A DNA stretch of 64,000 nt from Candidozyma auris (taxonomy: Eukaryota > Ascomycota > Pichiomycetes > Serinales > Metschnikowiaceae). The notes beneath the pieces are model-generated. The model was not told the DNA's origin. It searched no databases and was given only the letters and a program-made list of their open reading frames with translations. Positions 41,801-50,173 of this stretch are shown here, piece by piece. Numbering within the stretch: position 1 is the first letter of the stretch; each line of letters opens with the position of its first letter. The position numbers and the translations under genes were made by a program. The DNA lies in NCBI RefSeq assembly GCF_003013715.1, contig NC_072814.1, forward strand, positions 744,001 through 808,000, in the 5' to 3' direction.

Positions 41801-43216
41801 GAAACTATGAGAGAGGCATCTTTTAACAATGCCTTTGGCAGAGAGTTGGCAGATGCGTACGAATGGGTACAGAACTACCGTCGCACAAAGGATATTACCA
41901 ATTTGAATCAGGCTTGGGACGTTTACTATAACGTTTTCCGTCGCATAAGCAGACAATTACCGCTGCTTCAAAGTTTAGAGTTGCTGTTTGTATCTCCCAA
42001 GCTCGAAGAAGCGAAAGACCTTGAATTGGCTGCTCCTGGTACGTACGAAGCCGGTAAACCTATCGTTCGTATTGTCAAATTTGATCCTACTTTCACCGTC
42101 ATTTCTTCCAAGCAGCGCCCAAGAAAACTTGTTATCAAGGGAAGTGACGGGAAGGATTACCAATATCTCCTCAAGGGCCATGAAGATATTAGACAGGACA
42201 ATTTGGTGATGCAGTTATTTGGCTTGGTCAACACCTTGTTGATGAACGACACAGAATGCTTCAAGAGACACTTGGATATTCAACAGTATCCTGCGATTCC
42301 GTTGTCGCCAAAGGTTGGGTTGTTAGGCTGGGTCTCCAACAGCGATACGTTCCATGTGCTTATTAGGGAGTACCGTGAGTCACGGAAGATCTTATTAAAC
42401 ATCGAGCATCGTATAATGTTGCAAATGGCTCCAGATTTCGATAGTTTGACTTTGTTGCAAAAAGTGGAAGTCTTCACTGGTGCTCTAGATAACACTAGAG
42501 GACAAGACTTGTATAAAGTTTTGTGGCTAAAATCCAAGTCGTCTGAAGCATGGCTTGACAGGCGTACTACGTACACAAGGTCCTTGGCAGTGATGTCTAT
42601 GGTTGGTTACATTCTCGGTTTGGGTGACAGGCATCCTTCCAATTTGATGCTTAATAGAATCACGGGAAAAGTTATTCATATTGATTTTGGTGACTGTTTC
42701 GAGGCCGCTATTTTACGTGAGAAATATCCCGAAAAGGTTCCTTTCAGACTCACAAGAATGCTTAACTACGCTATGGAAGTGAGTGGTATAGAGGGCTCAT
42801 TCAGAATTACTTGTGAGCATGTAATGAGAGTATTACGTGACAACAAGGAGTCACTTATGGCTCTTTTGGAGGCCTTTGCCTACGATCCTTTGATTAATTG
42901 GGGGTTCGATTTCCCTACAAAAGCACTTGCTGAGGCCACCGGAATCAAAGTGCAACAGTATAACACTGCAGAAATGTTGAAAAAGGGAGAAATTGACGAG
43001 GCTGAAGCCGTCAAATTGAATAAGCAAAATGCTCTCGAGATCAGAAACGCCAGAGCAGCATTGGTTCTTAAGAGAATCACAGACAAGTTAACCGGTAATG
43101 ATATCAAACGGTTGAAGGGTTTGGATATACCTACACAAGTGGACAAATTGATCCAACAAGCTACCAGCGTCGAGAACTTATGTCAACATTACATTGGATG
43201 GTGTTCTTTCTGGTGA
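35810..43216 (+). CDS. TOR1: TOR serine/threonine kinase (PIKK family)
   Basis: A 2468-residue TOR kinase with the full domain order. HEAT repeats fill about 1-1250. The FAT domain spans about 1360-1880. The FRB domain (about 1945-2050) includes ELIRVAVLWLEQWYEGLEDA and LNQAWDVYYNVFRRI. The kinase domain (about 2085-2400) has GLGDRHPSNLML with catalytic Asp2273 and DFG Asp2292. FATC ends CQHYIGWCSFW. The FRB Ser that controls rapamycin binding is present (Ser1970), so rapamycin-FKBP12 sensitivity is expected. CUG-clade yeasts usually carry one TOR gene acting in both TORC1 and TORC2. Its stop is 52 bp from convergent RCL1. Confidence 0.97.
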   Translation: MSSSAQVQVVDGVALNQIFSGLKLQNEEERSRSALELRSFLASIARDLTGEQFNRYNNEINKTIFDLLQSKDASQTLGGIAALNALIDFDSGVGEENATKTARFSNYLSSFILSSDLKIMKEATKTLGKLATPGGTLTGDFVDFEAKKAIEWLQSDNRQHENRRHAAILILTALSENAPLLLQGYITQVLEHIWVPLRDHKLIIRNDAAITLQRCISIIYSREPEVRRRWIHVLIDQASSILARSNAIEKSGSFESNGVSTGYSLISSAQSPSHETIHGALLVYRELIRYHSDPYIKSMFGTIYENASIYKGHKVAYIRQELTKIYPLLCRVNPELFVEKYLHRTLYYYLTQLKKHKSLHNEASNSDKSAILKSIGLLALEVGNQMATYLDAILDNIRDGLSYPANSGVQLILTNAVSKGDTPGTSLSSVSASTSGSAKYRAARKDTEPAIFDCIGKLSIAVGPALTKHLQRDILDMMFSNCSLSEHMEEVLQTLIMNIPSLRATVDRKLLNLLSLVLSGKGFQPPGSPYGSTKINESMARDFRLIMISRDTGMTVSTILGNPEVYKAQETELIVQALKILSHFDFQDYQLNEFVRYCIITYLDSDSAKVRQTATSTSCKVFNKDPICHQMSVNALDAVNEIVEKLLCVSVTDPVAEIRIEGLTCLDKAGNFDPQLSQAYNVKQLFVALNDEVFSVRKVAVKILGRLSAINPAYIVPSLRKTLIQLLSRLEYANTSRKKEETAILLSVLILHSKELTKPYIKPIVEALLPRTKDQSSPVAAAAISCVGEASVVAGEDIKPFLSELMPLILDIFQDQSSSYKRDAALKALGQLASSSGYVIQPLLDYPQLLGTLVGILKLETSPRIRRETVRLLGILGALDPYKHREVEQTSQKIPVEQNSPPVDIALLMQGMSPSHDEYYPTVAINNLMKILKDPSLTSHHNKVIQAIMYIFQTLGLRCVSFLPQIIPGIIKVMHTCQANMLKFYFQQLGALILIVKQHIRPFLSDIFAVIKEFFNSIINVNIRVIIIHLIESISKALEGEFKMHLPDVLPLMLDLIEENKSPDREPTIHVLKSFVVFGSNIEEHVHIVVPTIVKMFEVGPTNLRKAAIETIGKLSRNINLTDMASRIVHPLLRVLGEGNEELTQACMNTLCSLILSLGSEFIVFFPVIEKVLIKQKINSVMFEQFVAKLLNGDSLPTNFNIYKDHDLHLSHFDLPDIDMPSKKLPVNQAALKAAWESSQRNNTKEDWQEWIARLSKELLKQSPSHAIRACAGLASDYHPLAKDLFNSSFASCWNELYSQHQEELIESFCIALSSPNNPPEIHQILLNLAEFMEHDDKSLPIAITALGQYALRCHAYAKALHYKELEFYEEPTTPTIEALISINNQLQQSDAAVGILKHAQMHHDLQLKETWHEKLQRWDDALRAYNEREKLEPDNMEIVMGKMRCLHALGEWEQLSELARSKWNTSSGDIKRNVAPLAAAAAWGLGQWDRMDAYIKVMKAESPDKAFFSAILSLHRNNFEEASNHILNARDLLVTEITALVSESYNRAYGVVVRVQMLAELEEIIRYKCLPQGSEKRALIRKTWNTRLLGCQRNVDIWQRMLKVRALVIKPKQDMDMWIKFANLCRKSGRFNLAEQSLNNLLESGSSDNPSRAPPQVVYAQLKYMWAKGQRREALRHLVDFTTRMSQDLGLNPNDLITQPIPSDGPGIPKHVEEYTRLLARCFLKQGEWQIVLNNNWRTETSEIILGAYLLATHFDDKWYKAWHNWALANFEVISLYTQNNRGNLTTNVMEQNDTVDKQAQLLQMISMEVVQRHVIPSIKGFFHSISLSNSSSLQDTLRLLTLWFKFGGIPETARAMTDGFNMVKIDNWLEVIPQLISRIHQPNQIVSRSLLGLLTDLGKAHPQALVYPLAVAVTSDSVNRKKAALSIIDKMRIHSPVLVEQSELVSHELIRVAVLWLEQWYEGLEDASRLFFGEHNTEKMFEVLEPLHKMLQKGPETMREASFNNAFGRELADAYEWVQNYRRTKDITNLNQAWDVYYNVFRRISRQLPLLQSLELLFVSPKLEEAKDLELAAPGTYEAGKPIVRIVKFDPTFTVISSKQRPRKLVIKGSDGKDYQYLLKGHEDIRQDNLVMQLFGLVNTLLMNDTECFKRHLDIQQYPAIPLSPKVGLLGWVSNSDTFHVLIREYRESRKILLNIEHRIMLQMAPDFDSLTLLQKVEVFTGALDNTRGQDLYKVLWLKSKSSEAWLDRRTTYTRSLAVMSMVGYILGLGDRHPSNLMLNRITGKVIHIDFGDCFEAAILREKYPEKVPFRLTRMLNYAMEVSGIEGSFRITCEHVMRVLRDNKESLMALLEAFAYDPLINWGFDFPTKALAEATGIKVQQYNTAEMLKKGEIDEAEAVKLNKQNALEIRNARAALVLKRITDKLTGNDIKRLKGLDIPTQVDKLIQQATSVENLCQHYIGWCSFW

Positions 43217-43268
43217 TAATGATAAGTAGATGCTAATTGAAAAGTAATGCAAAAGATATCAAAAATAT

Positions 43269-44366
43269 TTAAGCTCTCTTCTTTGATGCGCTGGTGAAGC
43301 CATTACCCTTGATCGCGACTGTCATATAATCGTTTTCGCCTTCTTCTGCGCCGTCCTTCAAGTAAGCTTCCAGTCCGAAAATGGACTTTAAGTCTCTCAA
43401 AAACCAAATGAACTGTTCATCAACCTGTGACTTATGTATCTTCAATCTACCCACATCCTCTTTGCCAATTACCATGTATGCCAATGCCAACTTTAGCTGA
43501 TTGCGTCCCAAAACAGCACTTTTACTAAGCTCGTCAAGAAGCTCGTAGGCAACCTTTTGTCCCAAGTCCTCTGGTAAGGAGCCAGCCGTGCCCGTTCCCT
43601 CAGCAAAAATCCTCCAACCTCTCTTCGACTCCGCGACCAAAGTGACACCAAAACCTGGAGATTTCCCCGAATTCTCTCCTCTCCAAACATCTGCGGTGAT
43701 ATTTACCTCGACCCCGGTAGGCTTCAACACTTTTCTAGCAGCATCGATTATTCTGTTCACCACCGATGGAGAAACTCTCGTGCAGTAGGCAACACCACGG
43801 ATGGTAGACATTTTTGGAGTTTCCAATGCATGTATCGTGAGTGGTTGTAGGATTAGGGAGTTGCACAACAAATGGACTTCACCACCGCCCAAAGGTGGGG
43901 AGCCTCTTTTTAGTATATGGAGCTCTACTTCCCTCACACCAAACTTCTTCATGACGGGTATAAGACCCCACTTTATAGCCTCCAATCCAGCATCTCTTGT
44001 GCTGTCGGAGCTTGTTAATCCCTTGAAGATGATTGAAAACTTCTTCTTCGAGAAGGGCGCAAGATATAGCATCGGTTCTAGAAAGTACCCAATAGGTTTC
44101 TTCCCCGTGCAGTTGTGCGTTAGTTGCCCACCAATGATAATGCCAGGTCTGAAAATGACACTTGTACCAGTATAAGATATCTCAATGTGAGATCCATTGG
44201 TAACGGCCTCAAGAAGCCTAAGAAATGACACCTCGTAGTCTCTCAAACCAGGGTTCATGTCATCGGAACGGATCCTGGTAATCTTGATATGCTGGCCTGC
44301 CAAAACAGCAAGCACAAGGCGTAAACGGAAGTGTCGGGCACCCTCAAAAACTACTAAACCAGCCAT
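43269..44366 (-). CDS. RCL1: RNA 3'-phosphate cyclase-like rRNA processing factor Rcl1
   Basis: A 365-residue RTC-fold protein starting MAGLVVFEGARHFRLRLVLA. It has the Rcl1 landmarks DMNPGLRDYEVSFLRLLEAVTNG, RGSPPLGGGEVHL and FGVTLVAESKRGW. Rcl1 lacks cyclase activity, binds Bms1 and is needed for 18S pre-rRNA processing. The frame is open 36 codons further up to an ATG at 44474, but that extension has no similarity and overlaps the region just below a PAC element (44430-44437), so the ATG at 44366 is chosen. Length then agrees with yeast Rcl1 (367). Confidence 0.94.
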   Translation of the reverse strand: MAGLVVFEGARHFRLRLVLAVLAGQHIKITRIRSDDMNPGLRDYEVSFLRLLEAVTNGSHIEISYTGTSVIFRPGIIIGGQLTHNCTGKKPIGYFLEPMLYLAPFSKKKFSIIFKGLTSSDSTRDAGLEAIKWGLIPVMKKFGVREVELHILKRGSPPLGGGEVHLLCNSLILQPLTIHALETPKMSTIRGVAYCTRVSPSVVNRIIDAARKVLKPTGVEVNITADVWRGENSGKSPGFGVTLVAESKRGWRIFAEGTGTAGSLPEDLGQKVAYELLDELSKSAVLGRNQLKLALAYMVIGKEDVGRLKIHKSQVDEQFIWFLRDLKSIFGLEAYLKDGAEEGENDYMTVAIKGNGFTSASKKRA

Positions 44367-44700
44367 GCCGTTGTATAGCTTATGAAATGAACAGAAGTGT
44401 AAGGAAAGTGGTGTGTATTTTTCTACTGTGCGATGAGCATCTCGGTGATGAAGGTGCCAGTGATGCAACCTCAAAAAAGAACACCTTCATCAGATATTTT
44501 GTAGAGAGGGCACTTTGTTTCTCCAAAAAATTCCCAAATAAAATAAGATGGTGACTTTTGATTTTACAAGCAGATCTACAATAAATTATCTCTAGTGGAT
44601 AAAAGTCCTCACTCATACACTTATCTTATGAGCCCCGCACTACGCAACGCTCTCAAAATAAGCTCACGCTAGTTAACGAACTCCATAACATACCACGGCC
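44367..44700. promoter_or_regulatory. Divergent promoter of RCL1 and TAF4 with a PAC element
   Basis: A 334-bp interval. GCGATGAG at 44430-44437 (perfect PAC core) lies about 64 bp upstream of the RCL1 ATG, as expected for an SSU-processome gene. A second upstream in-frame ATG for RCL1 (44474) lies above the PAC, which argues against its use. Confidence 0.6.
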
Positions 44701-46365
44701 ATGTCTGCACCAAACGAGGACGATATGAGCCAACCATCAAAGCGGCCGTATGAAAATTCCTCGTCCCAGCTGGATGAGCTGAAAAGAATCAAAGTCGAGT
44801 CCACCGGCGATATCAATGAAGACCAATTCAACGACCTTTTCGACGACCCACTCTTCAACCAAAATGGAAACGACCACCCTCCGGCGGGATCACACAACGG
44901 CAATGATAAGGTTGATCTTCCTGATTTCCTCCAAGATCCGCTTCCAGAAGGATCAAGCGCAGCACCAACAACATCAAACTCTGAACCAGCAGTAGCAAGT
45001 CCAATCACGCAAGCCCACACAGCGCCTGTTACAGCAGTGCACAGCTCACAGCCGTCTAAACTGCCCACACCGGCTTCACAAAGGCCAAGCTCGGCAGGTC
45101 CTCAACCTGGAGCTCCTGGTAAACCTAATACAACCCAAAGCTCAGCATTACAGGGAGATCAAAAAGCAGAAAGTACAGCAACAGGAGCGGCGACGACATC
45201 GCAATCCTTTTCTGGACAGCTGCCTTCTCTAAGCACAGGCTCCTCGCTTCCGCCCAGTGCTACTCCAATGTACCAATCCCAGTCCCAGTATCCTTATCTG
45301 ACATACAACAAAACCACGCTCCCTCAGTATCCACAACAATATCGTCAGAGTCCTGGTGCAACATCATACAAGCCCGGAACAAGATTCGATCCAAGAAGAA
45401 CGTATCCTGCGCCCACCGGTATGGGTAGCTCGTACTCAACCAGCAGTGTGCCAGGGTACGGAATAGCAAGCGGTGTGGCGCCTGTGCCTGGCTCCACTGG
45501 CTCCACTCAGCCAACAAAAGAGGATCCTGATCAATATAAGGATGCTATTCATGCCGCCGGTGTCGATATTCTGAGAGAGGAAGAGCTTCTTTCAACGAAT
45601 TATAATAGAGTCCCTCTCAGTATTCAGCAGCAGCAATTTGCAAACCGCCAGAGGCAGCTATACGGCCTGCTAAATGCTTTTCTTCAGCCTTACCATGTCG
45701 GACTTTTCATGAACAGAACTGCCAGGGAGAACGGCGTATTTCAAAATTTCATGGCCGACCCAGAGATGCTAGAATTCATGTCTGCTGCATGCAAAGAATG
45801 GCTATCGAATATCATAACGAAAACCATCACATTATCGCGCCACAGACGGCGTGGCATTCCAACTTTGGTGCAAAGTCGTGGAAGCAATAAAACTAAATCT
45901 CCCTCTTCACAGAGGTCTGATGTCTCAAAAGAGCTACGAAACATTGCCTTGCGCCATAAAGAGCAAGAGGAGCAACGTGTGGCCAAACGTCTAGCTCTTG
46001 GAGTTGAGAACCGAGACGAGGTAGCCCCCGAGTCTTCTAACAAGGCTGGTGCTGAGGAGACGCTTCACAGAGCGGCTAATGCTACGGCAGCAATGATGAC
46101 AGGAGGCAGCTCTACAAGGAAGAAGTACTCGTGGATGAAGTCTGGCGGCGGCGGTGGTGGTGATGATGGTAAGACTGGTGCCAGTAAGGATGGGGGTCCC
46201 AAGCAGAGCCCTCTCATTTCGTCGCGTGGTGATAATGGATTGAGGTTCAGAGAGATTCGTACAGGTAACATGGTGACTACGAAGGATTTGCTAGGCGTTC
46301 TTGAAGATGAAAGAATGGGCACATCGAAGGCCGTTATCAAGGGATATGCCAAGTTGAAAGATTAA
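44701..46365 (+). CDS. TAF4: TFIID subunit Taf4
   Basis: A 554-residue protein. The first 270 residues are low-complexity Ser/Thr/Pro/Gln-rich. The conserved TAF4 histone-fold region and CCTD follow (about 280-554), with AAGVDILREEELLS, ANRQRQLYGLLNAF, FMADPEMLEFMSAACKEWLS and the terminal NMVTTKDLLGVLEDE. Taf4 pairs with Taf12 inside TFIID. A run of six Gly (GGGGGGDDG) interrupts the C-terminal domain near residue 480. Yeast Taf4 is 388 residues; the extra length is in the disordered N-terminus. Confidence 0.92.
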   Translation: MSAPNEDDMSQPSKRPYENSSSQLDELKRIKVESTGDINEDQFNDLFDDPLFNQNGNDHPPAGSHNGNDKVDLPDFLQDPLPEGSSAAPTTSNSEPAVASPITQAHTAPVTAVHSSQPSKLPTPASQRPSSAGPQPGAPGKPNTTQSSALQGDQKAESTATGAATTSQSFSGQLPSLSTGSSLPPSATPMYQSQSQYPYLTYNKTTLPQYPQQYRQSPGATSYKPGTRFDPRRTYPAPTGMGSSYSTSSVPGYGIASGVAPVPGSTGSTQPTKEDPDQYKDAIHAAGVDILREEELLSTNYNRVPLSIQQQQFANRQRQLYGLLNAFLQPYHVGLFMNRTARENGVFQNFMADPEMLEFMSAACKEWLSNIITKTITLSRHRRRGIPTLVQSRGSNKTKSPSSQRSDVSKELRNIALRHKEQEEQRVAKRLALGVENRDEVAPESSNKAGAEETLHRAANATAAMMTGGSSTRKKYSWMKSGGGGGGDDGKTGASKDGGPKQSPLISSRGDNGLRFREIRTGNMVTTKDLLGVLEDERMGTSKAVIKGYAKLKD

Positions 46366-46434
46366 TTGCGTCTTATTATCGATGCACTAGTTGTTCTAGT
46401 ACGCTGATCTTCTGCGGCTGTTTCCACGTGACCA

Positions 46435-46440
46435 AAATAC
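46435..46440. promoter_or_regulatory. CACGTG box upstream of YCS4
   Basis: A CACGTGAC sequence 58-63 bp before the YCS4 ATG, in the 132-bp gap after TAF4. CACGTGAC fits Cbf1-type binding. Its role at a condensin gene is not established. Confidence 0.35.
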
Positions 46441-46497
46441 TGAAGCGCTGCGATAGATTCTAGGAGCGCTCAGATCAAGAGTAAACACCACGACAAA

Positions 46498-49400
46498 ATG
46501 GAGTTCAGTATATCTAGGTACTACAGTGCCTTCGATGTACAGAACGATTTTGATATAGATACATCAGACATTGATGAAAAGCTATGTCATGCTACTAACG
46601 CATTGGCGAATAGCTGGGAGGCGGTTCATCATAACACTGAGCTTCTCGAAGAACTAATAGACTTGGCTCACGGGTTCCAGCAGCTTGATTCGAAGCACAA
46701 AAAGCAAGTGAACTACCTCATATCGTCATCACTCCTGAATGCGTCCCGCCAATGCAAAATTATGATCGAAGAGGGGGATTACGTTGATACAGCAGATGTG
46801 CTCAAGCTGTGTCTAGAGAAATATGGCTATTTAATGTTCGTACTCCTAAATTTCCTATCCAGGGAAGACTTCCCAACAAGTACATCTGCCAGACAGAAGC
46901 AATCGTCGGTAGCATGGAATAACAACTGTCAGCAAGTAGATGATGCTCTTGCGTCAATTGTGCCTTGTTTGCAACTAGACTTATCCAAGATATTTGTGAC
47001 GACTCCGGAGAAAAACCAGCTTCTTGATTTGTTTCTTCGACCTATCTTCCACCTTATGGAGCTCCCTGAGCGTATGAAGGTCAACAACATTCGAATTGTC
47101 ATGTTTCGTATCATATCGCTTGCGGTGACGCTTCATGGCAGCGAAGAGAGCGTACAAAACTCCGTCATTCAATCGTTAACATACTACCCACATCTCCCAC
47201 AGTACATGGCAGAATTGCTACATACATTGGACAAGTCGTTTGATCACATCAAGCTTGCTGAGGATATCCTTCTCGAAATAAGTCAATTAGAATTCAATGC
47301 CAACGATACAAATGGGCCGAAAGCGGTATCAGAGTTTTTGGTCAAGATGTCTGAGCTCAGTCCAAGACTAATCTTGAAGCAAATGGCTTCAATTAGTCAG
47401 ATCCTCGACAATACAAACCAATCGCTACGGTGTTCAGTTATTGAGACTTGTGGTAACATTGTGGTCGACGCCTTCAAAGCTTACTTTAATAGTACTTACT
47501 CGTCTGAGGATGAACACGCCGAGATAAGTATGAAGCAGATTTCGAAGTTATTCTCCTTACTCAAGCAACGTACCCTAGATCAGAATCCATTCGCAAGAAC
47601 GAAGGCCTTGCAGGCTATGGTGAAGGTTTTCAATCAGTCCCCGGTGAAGGAGTACGTTGTAGGTGCGCTCGAGCCATCTGAATCGAATGAGTTGGATGTT
47701 GATCCTGCAAATCTGTGGTATCAAGAGGTTTTGGACGTCGCAATAACTGGTCTTTACGATAGAAGTACCTTGGTTCGCCGTAATGCTATCAAGCTCTTAT
47801 CGAAGATTTTGATTGAGCATCCCTTCTCGTCAAAGGAGAACTTAAGAATGCTGTACACTCGATGGGAAAGGAAACTCGATGAGCTTAAAGCTGCTAGCCA
47901 GAATATCATTCCTGAGCTGTACTTCCAAAAGTTTGCCGATCAGAACGAGAAGAGAGAGCTGTCTGCACCGAAAGGATCTTTAAAGACGATTGATGAGGAT
48001 GACATGGATGTTGACAGTGAAGAGACTCATAAGGGTAATGATAAGGGTGACGAAGAGCAGGAGGAGGATGGTGAACTGGGCCCAGATCAGAGAGAGTCGG
48101 TCTTGGCCGAATTGAATCTGGAGATCAACACTGAAGATTTTGATAAGGTCAAAAGCTTGATGAAGCTTTGGGAGTACTACAACTGTGTTTTGGCATTTAT
48201 AAGGAAGCTTGAAAGAGGAGTGGCTATCACGACATCTCTCTTATTTTCAAAGAACAGAAACGAGGTACTTGAAGCTATGGATTTCTTGGTCTGCGCGGAT
48301 GCATATGGTATTGAGAATGCCAGCCAGGGCATTCGCAAGATGCTTCACTTGGTCTGGATGAAGGGCTCTTCAGACGAGGGAAAATCGATTGCCAGTCAAC
48401 TTGTCGAGTGTTACAAGCTACTTTTTCTTACAACGCCCTCAAATATCACAGCACAACAGGCCTCGGAGATGAAGGCACGAAATTTGATCAAAATCACCAT
48501 CGATGCTACAGTTGCCGACTTGGCGTCCCTTGAAAAGCTCATGTGTATGATTTATGAGGGTAAGTTGATCGATTGGGGAATGATTGAACTGTTGTGGTAT
48601 ATCTACAGTAAAGCGGGATCTAATGAGAGTCGCTACTCGCAAGCCCAAATTCACGGTGCCATCATTGTTCTTGGAATGATCTCATCTGCTAATCCTGCAA
48701 TTGTACAATGTGGGCTCAAGTCGCTTCTTGAGATTGGCCTCGGTCTGGTGGGTCGCCTGGATTTGGTCTTGTGCAAGCACTCATGCGCTACCTTGTTAAA
48801 GATTGTGCAGCCTCTGAAGAAAAGAGCTACTCTGCAATTGTTTACGGATGACAGTGAGGCCGCTGAAAGACTCAAAGGGATTTTGTTGTGCTACACCACT
48901 CAGAGAGAGTGGTTTCCAGTTGCAGAGCAAGCCATCAATGCAGTGTTTAGGACTTTACAGAACCCAATAACGTTCTGTGATGGAATTATCAGAGCTAAAA
49001 GCAAAGCTGTTTTTGTGAAAGATAGCGACGCGGAGTCCAGTACAGTTGCCTTGACACAACTTCTCTTCATCGTGGGGCACGTTGCGATCAAAACCATTGA
49101 GCATTTGGAAACTCTCGAGGCTCAGTTCAAGAAGATGAAGCATGATATCGAAGCTGAGAAGAGTAATCAGCGCAAGGCGAGTACAACCGAAAATGAATTG
49201 GAAATGATAGGAGGAACATCGGAAGATGACTTCACGGATGTTGTTGCTTACATCAGAGAGACCGAGATATTGTACGGTGAGAAATCTCTTTTGGCAAAGT
49301 TTGGAGGCTTGGTCACTGAAATTTGCACCAACAGAAAAGCCTACAACAACCTAACCCTTCAACGGTCGGCTGTTCTTTGTTTATCCAAACTAATGTGTGT

Positions 49401-50028
49401 CTCGACAAAATTTTGTGAGGCCAATTTGCCCTTGTTTATTACAATCATGGAAAAGTCTGAGGACCCCGTGATCAGGTCAAACTGTGTTTTGGGTCTTGGT
49501 GATATGGCTGTGTGCTTCAACAATTTGGTCGATGAAAATACGGACTTCTTGTATCGTCGTCTCACCGATGAAAACTTGATGGTGCAAAGAACATGCCTCA
49601 TGACGGTTACATTTCTCATCTTGGCCGGTCAAGTGAAGGTGAAAGGACAACTTTCATCTATGGCCAAGTGTCTTGAAAACCCGGATCAAGGTATCAGCGA
49701 CATGTGTAGGTTGTTCTTCACAGAGTTGGCTACCAAGGACAACGCCATTTACAATGCTTTCATTGATATATTCAGTGGTCTTTCAAACGACGACACATTA
49801 TCCAAAGACGCAATGAAGAGGATTATCAAATTTTTGGTGCTCTATATCGATAAGGAGAAGCACCAGAAGCAATTGTCAGAAAAGCTCTTGGTGCGGTTGA
49901 CAAAAGCCGAGAGCGAGAAGCAATGGAATGACATCGCTTTTGTGTTGACGACAATTCCCTACAAAAATGACATTATCACACAAGCCTTAGAAGCGGGATT
50001 CAAATCAACGGCTTCAGCAAGAGAATAG
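46498..50028 (+). CDS. YCS4: Condensin complex non-SMC subunit (CAP-D2/Cnd1)
   Basis: A 1176-residue HEAT-repeat protein. The C-terminal Cnd1 block is clearly recognised: SEDPVIRSNCVLGLGDMAVC, RRLTDENLMVQRTCLMTV and NPDQGISDMCRLFFTELATK. An N-terminal Cnd1_N region (about 40-190) and an acidic linker (about 500-530, DMDVDSEET and EEQEEDGE) are also present. Ycs4 is an essential condensin subunit for mitotic chromosome compaction and rDNA segregation. Length equals yeast Ycs4 (1176). It ends 145 bp before the preferred ALE1 start. Confidence 0.95.
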   Translation: MEFSISRYYSAFDVQNDFDIDTSDIDEKLCHATNALANSWEAVHHNTELLEELIDLAHGFQQLDSKHKKQVNYLISSSLLNASRQCKIMIEEGDYVDTADVLKLCLEKYGYLMFVLLNFLSREDFPTSTSARQKQSSVAWNNNCQQVDDALASIVPCLQLDLSKIFVTTPEKNQLLDLFLRPIFHLMELPERMKVNNIRIVMFRIISLAVTLHGSEESVQNSVIQSLTYYPHLPQYMAELLHTLDKSFDHIKLAEDILLEISQLEFNANDTNGPKAVSEFLVKMSELSPRLILKQMASISQILDNTNQSLRCSVIETCGNIVVDAFKAYFNSTYSSEDEHAEISMKQISKLFSLLKQRTLDQNPFARTKALQAMVKVFNQSPVKEYVVGALEPSESNELDVDPANLWYQEVLDVAITGLYDRSTLVRRNAIKLLSKILIEHPFSSKENLRMLYTRWERKLDELKAASQNIIPELYFQKFADQNEKRELSAPKGSLKTIDEDDMDVDSEETHKGNDKGDEEQEEDGELGPDQRESVLAELNLEINTEDFDKVKSLMKLWEYYNCVLAFIRKLERGVAITTSLLFSKNRNEVLEAMDFLVCADAYGIENASQGIRKMLHLVWMKGSSDEGKSIASQLVECYKLLFLTTPSNITAQQASEMKARNLIKITIDATVADLASLEKLMCMIYEGKLIDWGMIELLWYIYSKAGSNESRYSQAQIHGAIIVLGMISSANPAIVQCGLKSLLEIGLGLVGRLDLVLCKHSCATLLKIVQPLKKRATLQLFTDDSEAAERLKGILLCYTTQREWFPVAEQAINAVFRTLQNPITFCDGIIRAKSKAVFVKDSDAESSTVALTQLLFIVGHVAIKTIEHLETLEAQFKKMKHDIEAEKSNQRKASTTENELEMIGGTSEDDFTDVVAYIRETEILYGEKSLLAKFGGLVTEICTNRKAYNNLTLQRSAVLCLSKLMCVSTKFCEANLPLFITIMEKSEDPVIRSNCVLGLGDMAVCFNNLVDENTDFLYRRLTDENLMVQRTCLMTVTFLILAGQVKVKGQLSSMAKCLENPDQGISDMCRLFFTELATKDNAIYNAFIDIFSGLSNDDTLSKDAMKRIIKFLVLYIDKEKHQKQLSEKLLVRLTKAESEKQWNDIAFVLTTIPYKNDIITQALEAGFKSTASARE

Positions 50029-50173
50029 AGGAACACGATGACAACGAAGTTATGTAAATCTCATAAACCTGAGGGAGCACGCTGCGCATTGCTATATGCG
50101 CTCCTACATCATCACTTTTGTAAGGCATTTCGTAACCGCAATATCAACCAATTGCCAATTGCAACTCCACACA

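Noticed and set aside
44367..44474. 36-codon N-terminal extension of RCL1
   Set aside because: It has no similarity to Rcl1, makes the protein longer than the family and runs through a core promoter with a PAC site.
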